From positions 1 to 64,000 of the forward strand of contig JAWQRO010000030.1 of assembly GCA_033557835.1 (NCBI GenBank): a stretch of 64,000 bases of DNA. The letters run 5' to 3'. The first letter of the stretch is position 1. The number at the start of each line of letters is the position of its first letter. Below, piece after piece: positions 22,983 to 33,895 of the stretch. The stretch is from Helochares maculicollis. Lineage: Eukaryota > Arthropoda > Insecta > Coleoptera > Hydrophilidae. A program made the translations under genes and the position numbers. The notes under the pieces were generated by a model. That model was not told the origin of the DNA, ran no database searches, and saw nothing but the letters and a program-made list of their open reading frames with translations.

Positions 22983-25900
22983 ATGTCTTACTTAAGTTCA
23001 ACAACCAAGCAATCGATTCCCCTCGAGGAGCCTGTAAACGAGAGGGACTTTTATATTGGTCTCTGTTTAGCAATAAGTTCCACTGTATTCATAGGATCTA
23101 GCTTTATTATCAAAAAGAAGGCTTTGATCCATTTGAGTCGAGCTGGCTCTTTACGGGCTGGGTCTGGAGGTTTCGGGTATTTAAGAGAATGGATTTGGTG
23201 GCTCGGTTTGCTTACAAGTAAGTTAAGTAGCTTTATATTAATTTTACTCATATAGTACGTTGTCATGCTTATCTATGTTGTGTTTTAGTGGGAATTGGAG
23301 AGTTTGCCAATTTTGCCGCATATGCATTTGCTCCAGCATCACTGGTTACACCGTTGGGTGCACTAAGCGTTTTAGTTTCGGCTGTACTTGCTTCGAAGTA
23401 TTTGAATGAGAAGTTGAATTTACTGGGCAAGGTAATTGTTTATAAAATTCACTGCTACCTATTTGATCACTATTTATTGAATATATAAATGATGCACTTA
23501 TTTTGCAATGTATAATAAATAAATACTCTTATGAACTTAAGATCAAAATTTTAAGTATTGGTACAATGTGTCTACATCATATTATAAAATAAATACTTTT
23601 TATACTTAGACATTCTGAAATGCATATTTTTATAAAAGTTTATTGATAGCTAAAGTGACTACTTATAAAGTTAAATATAGAGCTATTTAAACTAGAACCA
23701 AAGTTTGTTAAATGAAGAAGAATAAATATATTGTTTTACATTAAGCAGCTGACAATCAACTTGTTAGAAAGATTAATAAAAAATTACAACCCACGTTCTC
23801 ATTATGTCTTTTAAGAAATTTGCAAGTTGTATATCAATATTAGAGAAAAATAAATTGCCACCTACTATGTTAATAGTAAATAATGTTAAGGGAGGCATTT
23901 GATTTTTAAAATTGATATTTTTAAATTTGCTAAATGAAGTAAAATATTATAGTAATGACTTGATAATACTTCAAGTTAAATAAAACATACGAATTGCAAA
24001 AAGTGCTTGTATAATTTAAAACGATGCGAGTATAGGAGTATAGTTGTCTCTTAATTACCATAAAAATTGTAAAAAGTGCTTATATAATTTAAAACGATGC
24101 AAGTATAGGAGTATAGTTGTCTCTTAGTATGTTTTTCTCAGTTTTTGGTATATTAAGAAAACTTTTCTAATGATATGATGTATGGACAATTGTATGTAAA
24201 CAAAAGAGCTAAAAACAAATCTTTTTTAAAAACGAACATAAGGATGGCTAATTTAAAGCATTTAAACCTTTCAAAAATTGTAATAATGCATTTTTAGATG
24301 TTAACATTAATAATATTTTTATCAATTAATTATATGAATCAACATCGGGTTTTCATGTGTTAAAATGCATTTACAGGTAATATATTTATTTATCTAAAAA
24401 CAGCAGTAGCCGCTCTTAGGACCAATCATAGGGTAGAAATGTATTATTTTTAATGCCTACTTTGTACCATTGGTGGTTGTTATTATAGATTTTTAGAACC
24501 CATGACTCTAGATATATTTTTTCAAGTTGCCATTACCAAATATATAGATTACATGTCGTAGTCTTCAAACATGATTTAATTCTTTTACTGTCAATTACAA
24601 TAATAACTGGTTATTGCCTAGGATTTCAACAATGAGATATTTTATTGTTTGTTTGTCATATTTGTACAGCTATAACTAAATTCTTCATATTTGTATGTAA
24701 ATATGAATAGGTAACCTCAGGGAAGAGAACAATAAATCTAGGTTAGCTTACATAAACAAAAGATAAAATGTATATTATAAGTCAACAAGCTAACAAGTAA
24801 TTTTATTGTATGAGATAATTTTTAAAACAATCTTCCATATATCAGGTTGTTCAATAAGTCAATTTTATGGTTTGAAAAATACTTTATAATTTAGTATACT
24901 CTCCCTGAACATCAATACACTTGTTCTGAGATTCCAATTTATGAATTTCATACCTGACATGAGAATATGGAAGAGCTGCAAAATTTGCTTCCACATCTGT
25001 TATGACCTCATCATGTGATGAAAAACAATTTCCACACATGAATTTTTTAGGTTTGGAAAGTCGTTAGTGAATACGGTGGATGCTTCAACAATGCAAATTT
25101 TAATTCATTGATTTTAGCCATTTTCAAAATGTTTTTGTGACAAAGTGCATTGTCCTGATGAAAAAGATTTTTTTTACTTCAAACTACGTGTTTTTAAAGA
25201 ATTTTTTCCTTCATCTAGTCTAAAACGCTATGATAATATTCAGAATTTATTGTTTACAAGTTTGCAAGTAATAACATAAACAAAATCCCTTTCGCATCCC
25301 AGAAAACTGATGCTAACACATTGGCCAATTTCTGGACACGGATTCGTTTCGAAGCTAAAGAACCTGGTTCACACTAATCTTGTTTTGATTGAGGATCATG
25401 ATGATAGACCCAAGTCTCATTCATAGTCATGAATAGACGTGTAAAATTATTTTTTCGAAAACACTTTAAATGCTGCTGAGAAAATCTGGAGTGTCTTCAC
25501 TCAACATTCTCATACAAATATTTGTACTGCACGAAAGTACCTGCGATTAATATTAACAAGACTACAAACACCTACACGAAATCATTAAAGTTTTAGTTAA
25601 ATCTAACTTATATTTGTAAACAATCAAATAATTGGTTCATTTATCAGATAAAATGTTTTATTACTGTTATAAGTATTCCTATATAAATAATTGTGTTCCT
25701 TAGCTAAACTTTTTAAATGTACTAATTCACAGATACTATTTCATGATTAGCTTATATTAGTTATAAAATCTACAATTATTAATTAAATATATATGTGTTT
25801 ATGTAGAGTGGCAAACATGAGACCACAAATCTGAAAAATACTCTGGCAGTCAACAAGTTTATATACAGCCTGTTACTTACCTTAAAGGGATGGTAGAGAT

Positions 25901-28137
25901 AATAAATAATAAGTGGTAGGATTTTGTTTGCATTTTGAGGCATAATTAGTAACCGAGATATTAATTATATGTACATGTTAACAATTGCTGTTGGAATTCC
26001 CTATGACGTCGTCGGTTGAACACAAATGAATTTTATTGGTATTTCAAAGAATCACATTCTTGTTTACTTTTAAAGCATCTGAACTCGAAACTGAGGAAGT
26101 AGTGATAAAAAACCCTCGTTAAAAAGAAATAAAGACTAGTGAAAAAAATTAGCAGCCCAATAAATTTCAATCGGAGAGGAAAAACAAGTGCCACATGTTT
26201 GGTCGGATTGCGTTCATTTCAATTTGCTTTTAACACATTATTTACTATTACATAAGTATACATATTTACTAATATGCAAATCATCTGAACTTACTAAGCA
26301 CGAAACAAGAAAAACTATAATTTTATTATAAACAAGGTGATAAAAATGAAAGCGGATGCTAATAAAAAACGTAAAGCATAATAAATTTACAACCACAAAC
26401 GCAAGAGAAGTTTTTCTAGGTTTTTTATTGAATTCCAGCTAATAAGATATTTACATACTTCGATGTTTAACAGAGTCTGTCATCGCAATAACATGAAGTT
26501 TTGCTATTAATTGTGATAGAAATTGATTGTAGTCCATCGTATTTAAGTAGCCATGGAATTTTAATGATAAAGAATAGCGACAATTAAGTCATTGTTTAGT
26601 TTGCGATGTATGATGTAACCACTCTTCTTGCAGGGGTAATATAAAGCGATATTCTTTTCAGGTCATGATCGATCTCCAGTTCCAAAAATAACATGCTTGA
26701 ATAAAATTTTACTTAAATGGTTGTGTTTATGTTCTTTTTTCTGTGTTATTAGGAAGGTTTTGTGTTCGTGAAATAAATTTATCTCGTGATTATGACAGAT
26801 CTAGCGCTTTGTTCTGATTGTGATGCCGGCATTTTTATAGAGATGAAGGGAATGTTAGTTTGTGATGTAAGATGTAATCGTTTTTCTTGCGCTGGAAGTT
26901 AGTAATACACAGCAATCTTTTTTCGAAGTCACATTCTGTTTCAAATGATTCGAAAAAACGCGGAGTTATAAAATTTTACTTCAATGGTTGTTCATGTTCT
27001 TTTTTGTTTCTCTTTGATAAAGACGGTTTTTCCGTTCATGAAAAAATTTAAACTCGAGGTTTTGAAGGATCTAATGATGTGTTTGATTGTGATCCTTATT
27101 TTAATTGCAATAACGGTTGCATTGTGTTTGCATAATATTTTTTAACCCAGCGTGGTCTATTGGCATCATTTTAATTATGCCAGGAGTTCCACATTAGCCA
27201 AATTTTCAACATTTTTATCTATACTGAGAAAGTACCAGGTTGTGGTCACATTGGCGTTCTTAACATGTGGGTTAAGTATTGGAAATTAATTCTGCAACAC
27301 CTTGTATATGTACTGAAAGTAATAAATAGTAAACTGTCTGGGAACTTGTGGTATTATGCCTTAAGAGTATAAAATTTCTTGTTTTCTTAGATAAAATAAT
27401 CCATTACATATAAAGGTACATTTCAGGTGTGCAAAAGCTAATGTTGGTGTTTGTTTTAGTTGGGCTGCTTCCTATGTATCCTAGGCTCAACCATAATAGT
27501 CATCCACTCACCAAAGGAAGAAGAAGTGGAATCGCTAAAAGACTTGTTGGATAAGTTACAAGAGCCACTCTTCTTGTTCTACATAATTTTAGTAGTAGTC
27601 ATATCGTTTTCAATAAGTTTTTATTTAGGGCCAAAGTATGGCAATCAAAATGTTGTGGTCTATATTACTTTGTGCTCTGCGATTGGCAGTTTAACTGTGA
27701 TGTCTTGTAAAGGTTTGGGATTAGCAATTAAGGAAACGATTTCAGGAAAATCTAATGATTTAAGCAATTGGCTAACATACGCCTTTTTCATTACTGTAGT
27801 CATTTGCATTTTTGTTCAAATGAACTACTTGAATAAAGCACTAGATTTATTCAATACCAGCATAGTCACACCTGTATATTATGTATTTTTCACTACTTTG
27901 GTTATTATTGCCTCGAGTATTCTGTTCAAGGAGTGGACAAGCTTGAAGACTGAAGACTTTCTAGGCAGCTTGTGTGGATTTTTGGTTGTCATTGTCGCAA
28001 TATTTTTGTTGCACGGATTTAAAGATATGGATATTAGTTTGAATGATGTTAGAAGTATGTTAAGGCCAAAGCATGAGATATTAATACGCAGTCATGATAA
28101 GTACAATTATGAAACTATTATGTCTCGGAGTATATGA
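22983..28137 (+). CDS. spict: Magnesium transporter NIPA family (spichthyin orthologue)
   Basis: The NIPA1/NIPA2 family are endosomal and plasma-membrane magnesium transporters; Drosophila spichthyin also limits BMP signalling at the neuromuscular junction. There are three coding exons, 22983-23217, 23289-23431 and 27460-28137, totalling 351 residues. Junction 1 rebuilds a methionine codon (CTTACA-A|TG-GGA) in the conserved '[20 protein letters not shown]'. Junction 2 is in phase zero at [12 protein letters not shown]. Family motifs visible are [48 protein letters not shown] and [15 protein letters not shown], with about nine hydrophobic segments. The start is the ATG at 22983; a GTG six bases upstream is not a eukaryotic start. 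Intron 2 is 4.0 kb and full of old repeats. AATAAA lies near 28313. The spichthyin name assumes this is the insect single-copy member. Confidence 0.94.
23998..24126 (+). repeat. Two-copy direct tandem repeat, period 73
   Basis: Two 56-base copies (23998-24053 and 24071-24126) each run from 'aaaaagtgctt' to 'gtatagttgtctctta', with only two or so mismatches. They are separated by 17 bases. The high identity points to a recent duplication. Confidence 0.9.
24845..25480 (-). pseudogene. Decayed mariner transposase in NIPA intron 2
   Basis: Read on the minus strand, this gives mariner transposase pieces in order: [19 protein letters not shown] (near 25.4 kb), [17 protein letters not shown] (near 25.13 kb), LLKHPPYS, then [17 protein letters not shown] and a C-terminal [15 protein letters not shown] (near 24.9 kb). 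The first catalytic aspartate (MDETW in the family) is asparagine here, and the third falls on a stop codon. The N-terminal third is missing. The minus-strand 3' end carries a TTCAATAAGT-like inverted-repeat sequence at about 24848. The element is inactive and old. Confidence 0.85.
25478..25600 (+). repeat. Dispersed repeat head fragment (25.5 kb copy)
   Basis: Matches the head of the family at 5528 and 37235: 'tctggagtgtcttcactcaa', 'cattctcatac', then 'actacaaacacctaca'. It directly abuts the truncated mariner and is not followed by the body seen in other copies. Confidence 0.6.
26590..27098 (+). repeat. Diverged tandem duplication, ~260 bp period
   Basis: Copy 1 (about 26590-26832) and copy 2 (about 26850-27098) share ordered blocks: 'agtttg(c/t)gatgta', 'taa(c/t)c..t.ttcttgc', 'ataaaattttact(t/c)aa', 'tggttg', 'tgttcttttttnt', 'gtgttcgtgaaa' against 'ccgttcatgaaa', and 'gattgtgat.cc'. 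Identity is moderate, so the duplication is old or belongs to a degraded satellite-like element. Confidence 0.65.
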
Positions 28138-28863
28138 CAAAATGTGAAAGATGTATAGTAGGTGTGATTAAATACAATATATATGGTTAAATAGGTGCGT
28201 GTATAAAATGTAAGGAAACCCTGTGCTGTAGAGAGCTCTAGGAGCAAACATTGTTGTAGGAAGAAAAATGTATCGTAGGCCAAAGAAAAGAGTAACAAAT
28301 ATATTGTGTAAAAATAAATAAAAATAAAAATGCATCATAGGTGCCAAATATGCACCAGATGCGGACAGTATGTGTAACAAATTATTTCTAGATTAAAATG
28401 TCATACGCAAGTTCCTCTTAGTAGCGTTTATTTAATTCCCAATTGCAGGTTGAGATCTGATTTTTATTGTATACGAAACAAGATGATTAAAAATATATGT
28501 TTTATTTTCATTTGTAAATAGACATGTACAGATTTTAGATTAGAATATTTAATTTTTATAAGAAATATTGAAATAAACCATTATTTTTATACTAACTAAA
28601 TATTTATCCTCAACATATTTCAATGGATGTTTCTTTAAATTTGCGCTAAAAAATACTTAAATTCCGCATGATGGTAAAAATTCAGCATTTGATAGAAAAA
28701 AAATCTGTATTAGATAATAAAAAATCATTGCTTAAAATTTTAATCGACGTATCATAACTTAATAAATATACTTAACATAACTCTTCGAGGAACAATTTGC
28801 AAAACCAAAAGTGTAAACTATTTCTTTATTTTACACGAAACTAAATATAAATAGTTGCAATTT
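28138..28863. other. Convergent 3' intergenic region, NIPA / E63-1
   Basis: Contains the 3' UTRs of both flanking genes, with plus-strand AATAAA copies at 28313-28330 and a minus-strand AATAAA at 28829-28824. No other gene is seen. Confidence 0.7.
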
Positions 28864-30148
28864 TCATAATAAAAGTGTTGCAAATTCTGAAAAAAAAAAA
28901 TTGTTAGTTCATTGGTTTGTATTAGATTTATAATAATTACCTTCATAATTAATTCTACCATCTTTATCAATGTCTGCTATGGTAATAAGTTCGGTAAGTT
29001 GTTGTTCCGTTACCGGTTCGCCCATGGTCTCCATGGCTATCCTAAGTTCGTCCCTCGTTATGTATCCGTTGTTATCGAGATCAAATACTTTGAAAGCTGC
29101 CATTAAATCTTTTTGTATATCATCGTCTCCAATTTCTTCTGGCCTTAAGTTTTGAATTTTCTTGATCCATCCTAAGAATTCATTCTCATCAATGAGGCCG
29201 TTCCCTGTGTGGCTGGCGCATTTAATAAGGTCATCTAAACATTCTTCGTTAATTTCTAGGCCCATACGGCATAGCATGGAGTGAAGTTCTGTGGTAGATA
29301 CTTTTCCATCCTCATTTTTATCCAGTAGTGTAAAGGCCGTTTTTAATCCTAAAATCATAAAAAATGTTTTTATCATCTCTAAAAGAGGTGCGCCCATAAA
29401 ATATCCGATTATTGCCGGCTTTGAGTAAAATAATTATTCATTTTACTGCCAGATCTATTATTATTAATGGACGTTTAAACTTTATTGCTAATTCGAAAGT
29501 TCGTGTTACTTGAATATGGGACAATAAAGCGAAGGTAATATAACCCTTTCCCTAATCCAAATTGATGTTAGGAGAATGTTTTGTTTCTTAATTTCGTTTT
29601 AAATTTAGCATTTAAGAGTTATGCAGATATCCATTTAAAGTGAAATGCCTTGTATAAATTAAGCAAGTTGGAAAACTAGGTAAAATAATACAATATTAGT
29701 GGTTGGGAATGAGTAATGAATCTATGTTTTAGGAAGTAATTTTTTCAATAATTAGAAAATATTATTAAAGTTTTTTGAAAGGATTTCGATGCTGCACCTC
29801 TTTTTCTGTAAGATTGAAATGTTTTTGCAAATTTGAGTTTGTTGAAATTAAAACTAGCGAATGATTCACTTCTCCATTCATTACATTTCATAGAAAGCAT
29901 GACAGTTGTACATGATAAAATCCATTCATATTTAATAGATAATTAAAACATATGCGAACAATAAGAAAACATTTGAGCGAACATAACACGAAAACTGCCA
30001 TGTATAATGTTCCGAGAATATGAAATTAAGGTACTTTTATAAATAAATAAATACCGAAAAAATTACAACTTGTTTCTCTGAATAGCATTTTAAATTTGCG
30101 TTTCAAATAATTGATGCGCAGTATTGAAAAATATCGAAAACTAAAGTT

Positions 30149-30188
<40 letters not shown>

Positions 30189-31279
30189 GAGAAACATTAT
30201 TTGTATTTTTCTATATTCTCGTAACAATACATTGTGTGCATTTGAAATAAATGTTAGAGATTTAAAGTCTCCATTTATTAACAGGCAGAAACTCTTTTGC
30301 GATATCCAACTTAGTTTTATTTATAATAAATATACTTGAAAGGGTACAATAAAGTTTATCTCGTTGGTGTAATGTATTGTACTCAGCAAATATATTTTTT
30401 TAATTCGTTACTCATAATTAACATGGTTTAGGAGGTTCATTAAAGTGATTTATGCATTAAATCAATGTGCTAAAATAAATTTTATTCATTTCTATGTAAA
30501 CCTTTGCTTTGTTCAGCCGTTCAGAATTTTATCATCCGGACCTAAACGACTACTTATTTTTACAAACATGAAACTAATTGTTTTGCAATATACTATATAC
30601 CTGCAAACATAGCAGTAAGTAGAAAAGATGGTAGAATAAAGCAGAAAACTAGAACACAACAGTTGAAATGAAAGGTAAAACGTTAATCAAATAACAATAA
30701 ACTCAACTAAAAAGTAATGTGGTGCTTAATAAATCGAAAAAATTGACCACTTAGCTATTATAAATGACATCTGTCCAAACAATGAGGCGTCCCTGGAAAA
30801 CATGTGTCAACTCGTACAATGTAAACAATATTCACGAAGAAAAATCGCATTCAACTCGCATGAACAATAAAGCGTGGTTAACAGAGCAAAACGAGGAAAA
30901 ACTTACCTTAGCAAATTAGCGTCCGCCAATTTGTTTAAAAATAGACTCTACATGAAATTTAATTATAAAAACCGACGTTAAAAATAGCGCCAGCGCATGG
31001 GTCATCTTATTTATAAGAGTTAAACATAGTCCTTTTGAACTTGGGCCAATATTTTGCCTTTTAACAAATTTTTTTCTGGACTGATCAATAGAAAAAACGT
31101 TTCAATATCTTATTAAAAATAACTCACCCATCAACAACTATCTTACCTTCTAATTCTTTGTCAGAAAATTCCTTTTTTATAGAGCTGCCCTAAAATTACA
31201 GTAGGCTTGCGTAAACAAGTTGCTCTTCAAAAGTTTTAGGTTAAAAACTCACCCTTCTTCTTTGGAACAGCCTTGCCAT
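28864..31279 (-). CDS. E63-1: Calmodulin-like EF-hand protein, E63-1 type
   Basis: Four minus-strand exons join in frame: 31279-31253, 31189-31147, 29348-28941 and a 23-base last exon 28886-28864, giving 166 residues. All junctions match GT-AG and two rebuild split codons. The N-terminus is basic (MARLFQRRRGSS), followed by four EF-hand positions. Loop 1 (DKNEDGKVSTTE, from residue 33), loop 3 (DLDNNGYITRDE) and loop 4 (DIDKDGRINYEE, completed only by the last exon) are canonical. Loop 2 (SHTGNGLIDENE) lacks the first acidic ligand and probably binds calcium poorly. The C-terminus is EEFATLLL. From memory, the Drosophila ecdysone-inducible E63-1 protein shares the S/T-GNGLI-EF and ITRDEL motifs; assignment to E63-1 rather than another calmodulin relative is likely but not proven. 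Intron 3 is 1.8 kb. Confidence 0.85.
29349..31146 (-). other. E63-1-like gene intron 2
   Basis: A 1.8 kb AT-rich intron containing a 35-base TA dinucleotide run at 30151-30185. No nested gene is recognised. Confidence 0.7.
30151..30185. repeat. TA dinucleotide microsatellite
   Basis: An uninterrupted alternating T-A run of about 35 bases, likely variable in length between individuals. Confidence 0.95.
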
Positions 31280-33895
31280 TTTCTGTGCACTTTTAGATTC
31301 ACCTTAGTCACAATTTCACTATTTTCGCAACAGAAAAGACCACTATTTGTCAATACTGAGGTATGAAATGATATATTCCTGTTGATTTAGACGCGTGATG
31401 TTTACTAACTACAATGGTGTAGTGCTAGAATTTTTGGCAAGGAGTTCGACAACATAAGAATATGTTTGAATTTAAGGAGAGGCACAAAAATTTTGTTTTA
31501 TATAAACTCCCAGTTGTGTTTTGTGCTGCACCGTGTTTTTCTAGTATTTAGATAAATTTCATTATCTTATATTTTATCTGGAAGAGGCTTATGTTCCGCG
31601 ATATCAACCTGAATACATAATATAATGTATGTTTCTGCAAAATAAATACATTTTGTCACATGTTGAATGACGATTAGTACATAATATTTGCAGGATTTAC
31701 ACCTGCTTTTCTCAAATATTACGCATATTTTTCTAAACAGAAGAAAATAACCAAGCTGGGTTAAATCTGTTGGTGGCGAATTGCGTCTATTTGCTTTGGA
31801 GATTAGAAAATGTGGTTAATTTTAGGTAAGGGGGGTATGAGGGGAATTCGAGAAGAAGTGTAATTGCATGCAAATTACTGCACCAATATATGCTCTATAA
31901 AGTTTTATCTAAGGCGTGGAAATTATTTTCAAGGGACCTGTTATTTTCTCATGATTCATTTTATGGCGTGTAGATATTTATTCAGCAAATGGTTTCGAAA
32001 TATTCAAAGAAAAATTGAGTAAATTGATGACGTACACCTTTATCGAGACAAAAATGTAAAAACTTGATAAGCCAAGAGTCGTCCTTAAAAATCATGTTCT
32101 GGTACAATGTCACAAAATAAAAATTTCTTCCATAAAGAAATGGTGTGATTTGCAAATTTTCAATCAAACAAGTCGGAAAATCATTTGTCAATACTAACAG
32201 CAGAAAAGTGATGCAACTACCGCTAAAACTAGTTTTTATAGCTTGAAATTGTAAAAAAAGTGCATAAATTTATGACAGATTTTCACGGTTCCATACGTAA
32301 AAAATTTGGAGTATGTCTACTCAATATTTCTGTATAAATTGTAAATTCGTAACTAAAAAAATCAAATTGATGCAAGTTAAGTTCCACTTCCGAGTTTCCA
32401 ATTTACACACAATTACTTTTTATAGTCAATATTACAATGTTTACCTAGTAAAGATCCGTTAAAAACTTGAGTTCGATTTTTTTGCGATCACAATACCTTC
32501 TTTGTACTACTTTACGTACATATAGGGCTATAAAAGTATGTCCGAGAAACATAGAACTCGGAAAGACACTATGAAAAAAGCGCGTCAATAAGATTATGAA
32601 CAGAATTAGTATGGCAGCAGAGGAACGAATAGATGTAGGATTTTAAACATGTTTTCTCCTCTTTAGGAGTTAAAAGGCTGAACACATTTCAGCGGATTCG
32701 AAATAATAATAACAATGATGCGACAACTTTTTGAGGTACATGTACAACGCTTTTCATATAAATGGAAACAAAAATATGCGGTTATGTGGGCTTGAAAATT
32801 CGAGTCAAATTTACACAGTTTTGAGGCAAACAATAAAATGGTCGGTTGGCATGTTGCTCAAATGTACTTAGCCGCAGAATAATGATGCGATATTAGAATT
32901 GGTCATGGGCATGAAATACATTTCTACATTTCCATAGAGCAGTTGCCAAGCTTTTCACATGGTTAATCTGGTAGAGGAGCGCACATACTTTATACATTTT
33001 TGCTGAATCAGCTTTTGTTTGACCAAATTTAAATGTGCTGAACGTAGTATTTGTGTCTGCGAAATAATCAGGAAAATTATATTATATTACTCTAATTTCG
33101 GAATATATGCGTATCCTTCCCGAGAGTTAAATGATAGCAGCAACTTTCAGATAAGTCCAATAGCAGTTTCTAATTTGCTTTTTGTTCAGCCCATTTAATT
33201 AATTTAATAAGCTAACCACGTAGGCATTTTTCTATGGCGCAATTATTCTCCGCATACCTAGTAATTAAATAAGTAACGAAATTAATTGAGATATAAAGAA
33301 TATTTAATGCCTGACAAGTTTGCTACAATATTTGTATTGAATATGATACAGGAAATTGATAATACTTCATGCGTAGTTCAAAAATTGATTGTTCTAGAAA
33401 AATTCTTGTTGACGCTTAAAGTGGTTTAAAAATAAGTGATGATTAAATTAGCATGATAAGATTGTTTGATAAAGTAAGATGACATATCGCTTCTAAGCAA
33501 GATTCTTTAGAAATAAAACTTTTGTTGTCGTATACATGCCATACAATCTTTTGTGTAAACTAGCTAATTAAACTGTAACGAAAAGATAAGCAGCAAATCA
33601 AGTAACGAGCGTTACTATTTCGAACGCAAGGTTACCATAACAGCTTAAAATGATTTTAGCCGGGAAATTAATATTTGCTATTCGTTTTAGAAATTATGGT
33701 TAACAATCTCTTAGAGGAGTGATTTTATCAAATCGTGGATGTGATCTATGTTATCTACGTGGTGAGATAGAGCGATACTGCTATCAAACCTACCGATAAC
33801 ATTTGTTTGTCGTCGAGTGTAGTTAGTTAAACATATGTTTCTTAGTGTACAGTGTATTTATATTTTGTGCAAATTGTAATAATAAATCACAGAAA
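31280..33895. other. E63-1 / tetraspanin divergent intergenic region
   Basis: Both flanking genes are transcribed outward, so their promoters lie here. The only recognised content is a shortened dispersed-repeat copy at about 32300-32545. ORFs here are short and featureless. Confidence 0.6.
32300..32545 (+). repeat. Internally deleted copy of dispersed repeat family (32.3 kb copy)
   Basis: A head-like start ('tttggagtatgtctactcaa') leads straight into the body start ('aagttccacttccgagtttc'), then jumps to the tail ('gatccgttaaaaac', 'caataccttctttgtacta'). About half of the body seen at 37.6-38.2 kb is missing. Confidence 0.65.

Larger units (their letters stand above)
23432..27459 (+). other. 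NIPA gene intron 2
   Basis: A 4.0 kb intron holding a 73-bp-period duplication near 24.0 kb, a mariner relic at about 24.85-25.48 kb, a dispersed-repeat head at about 25.48-25.60 kb, and a ~260 bp diverged tandem duplication at 26.59-27.10 kb. No host exon is seen inside. Confidence 0.7.
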
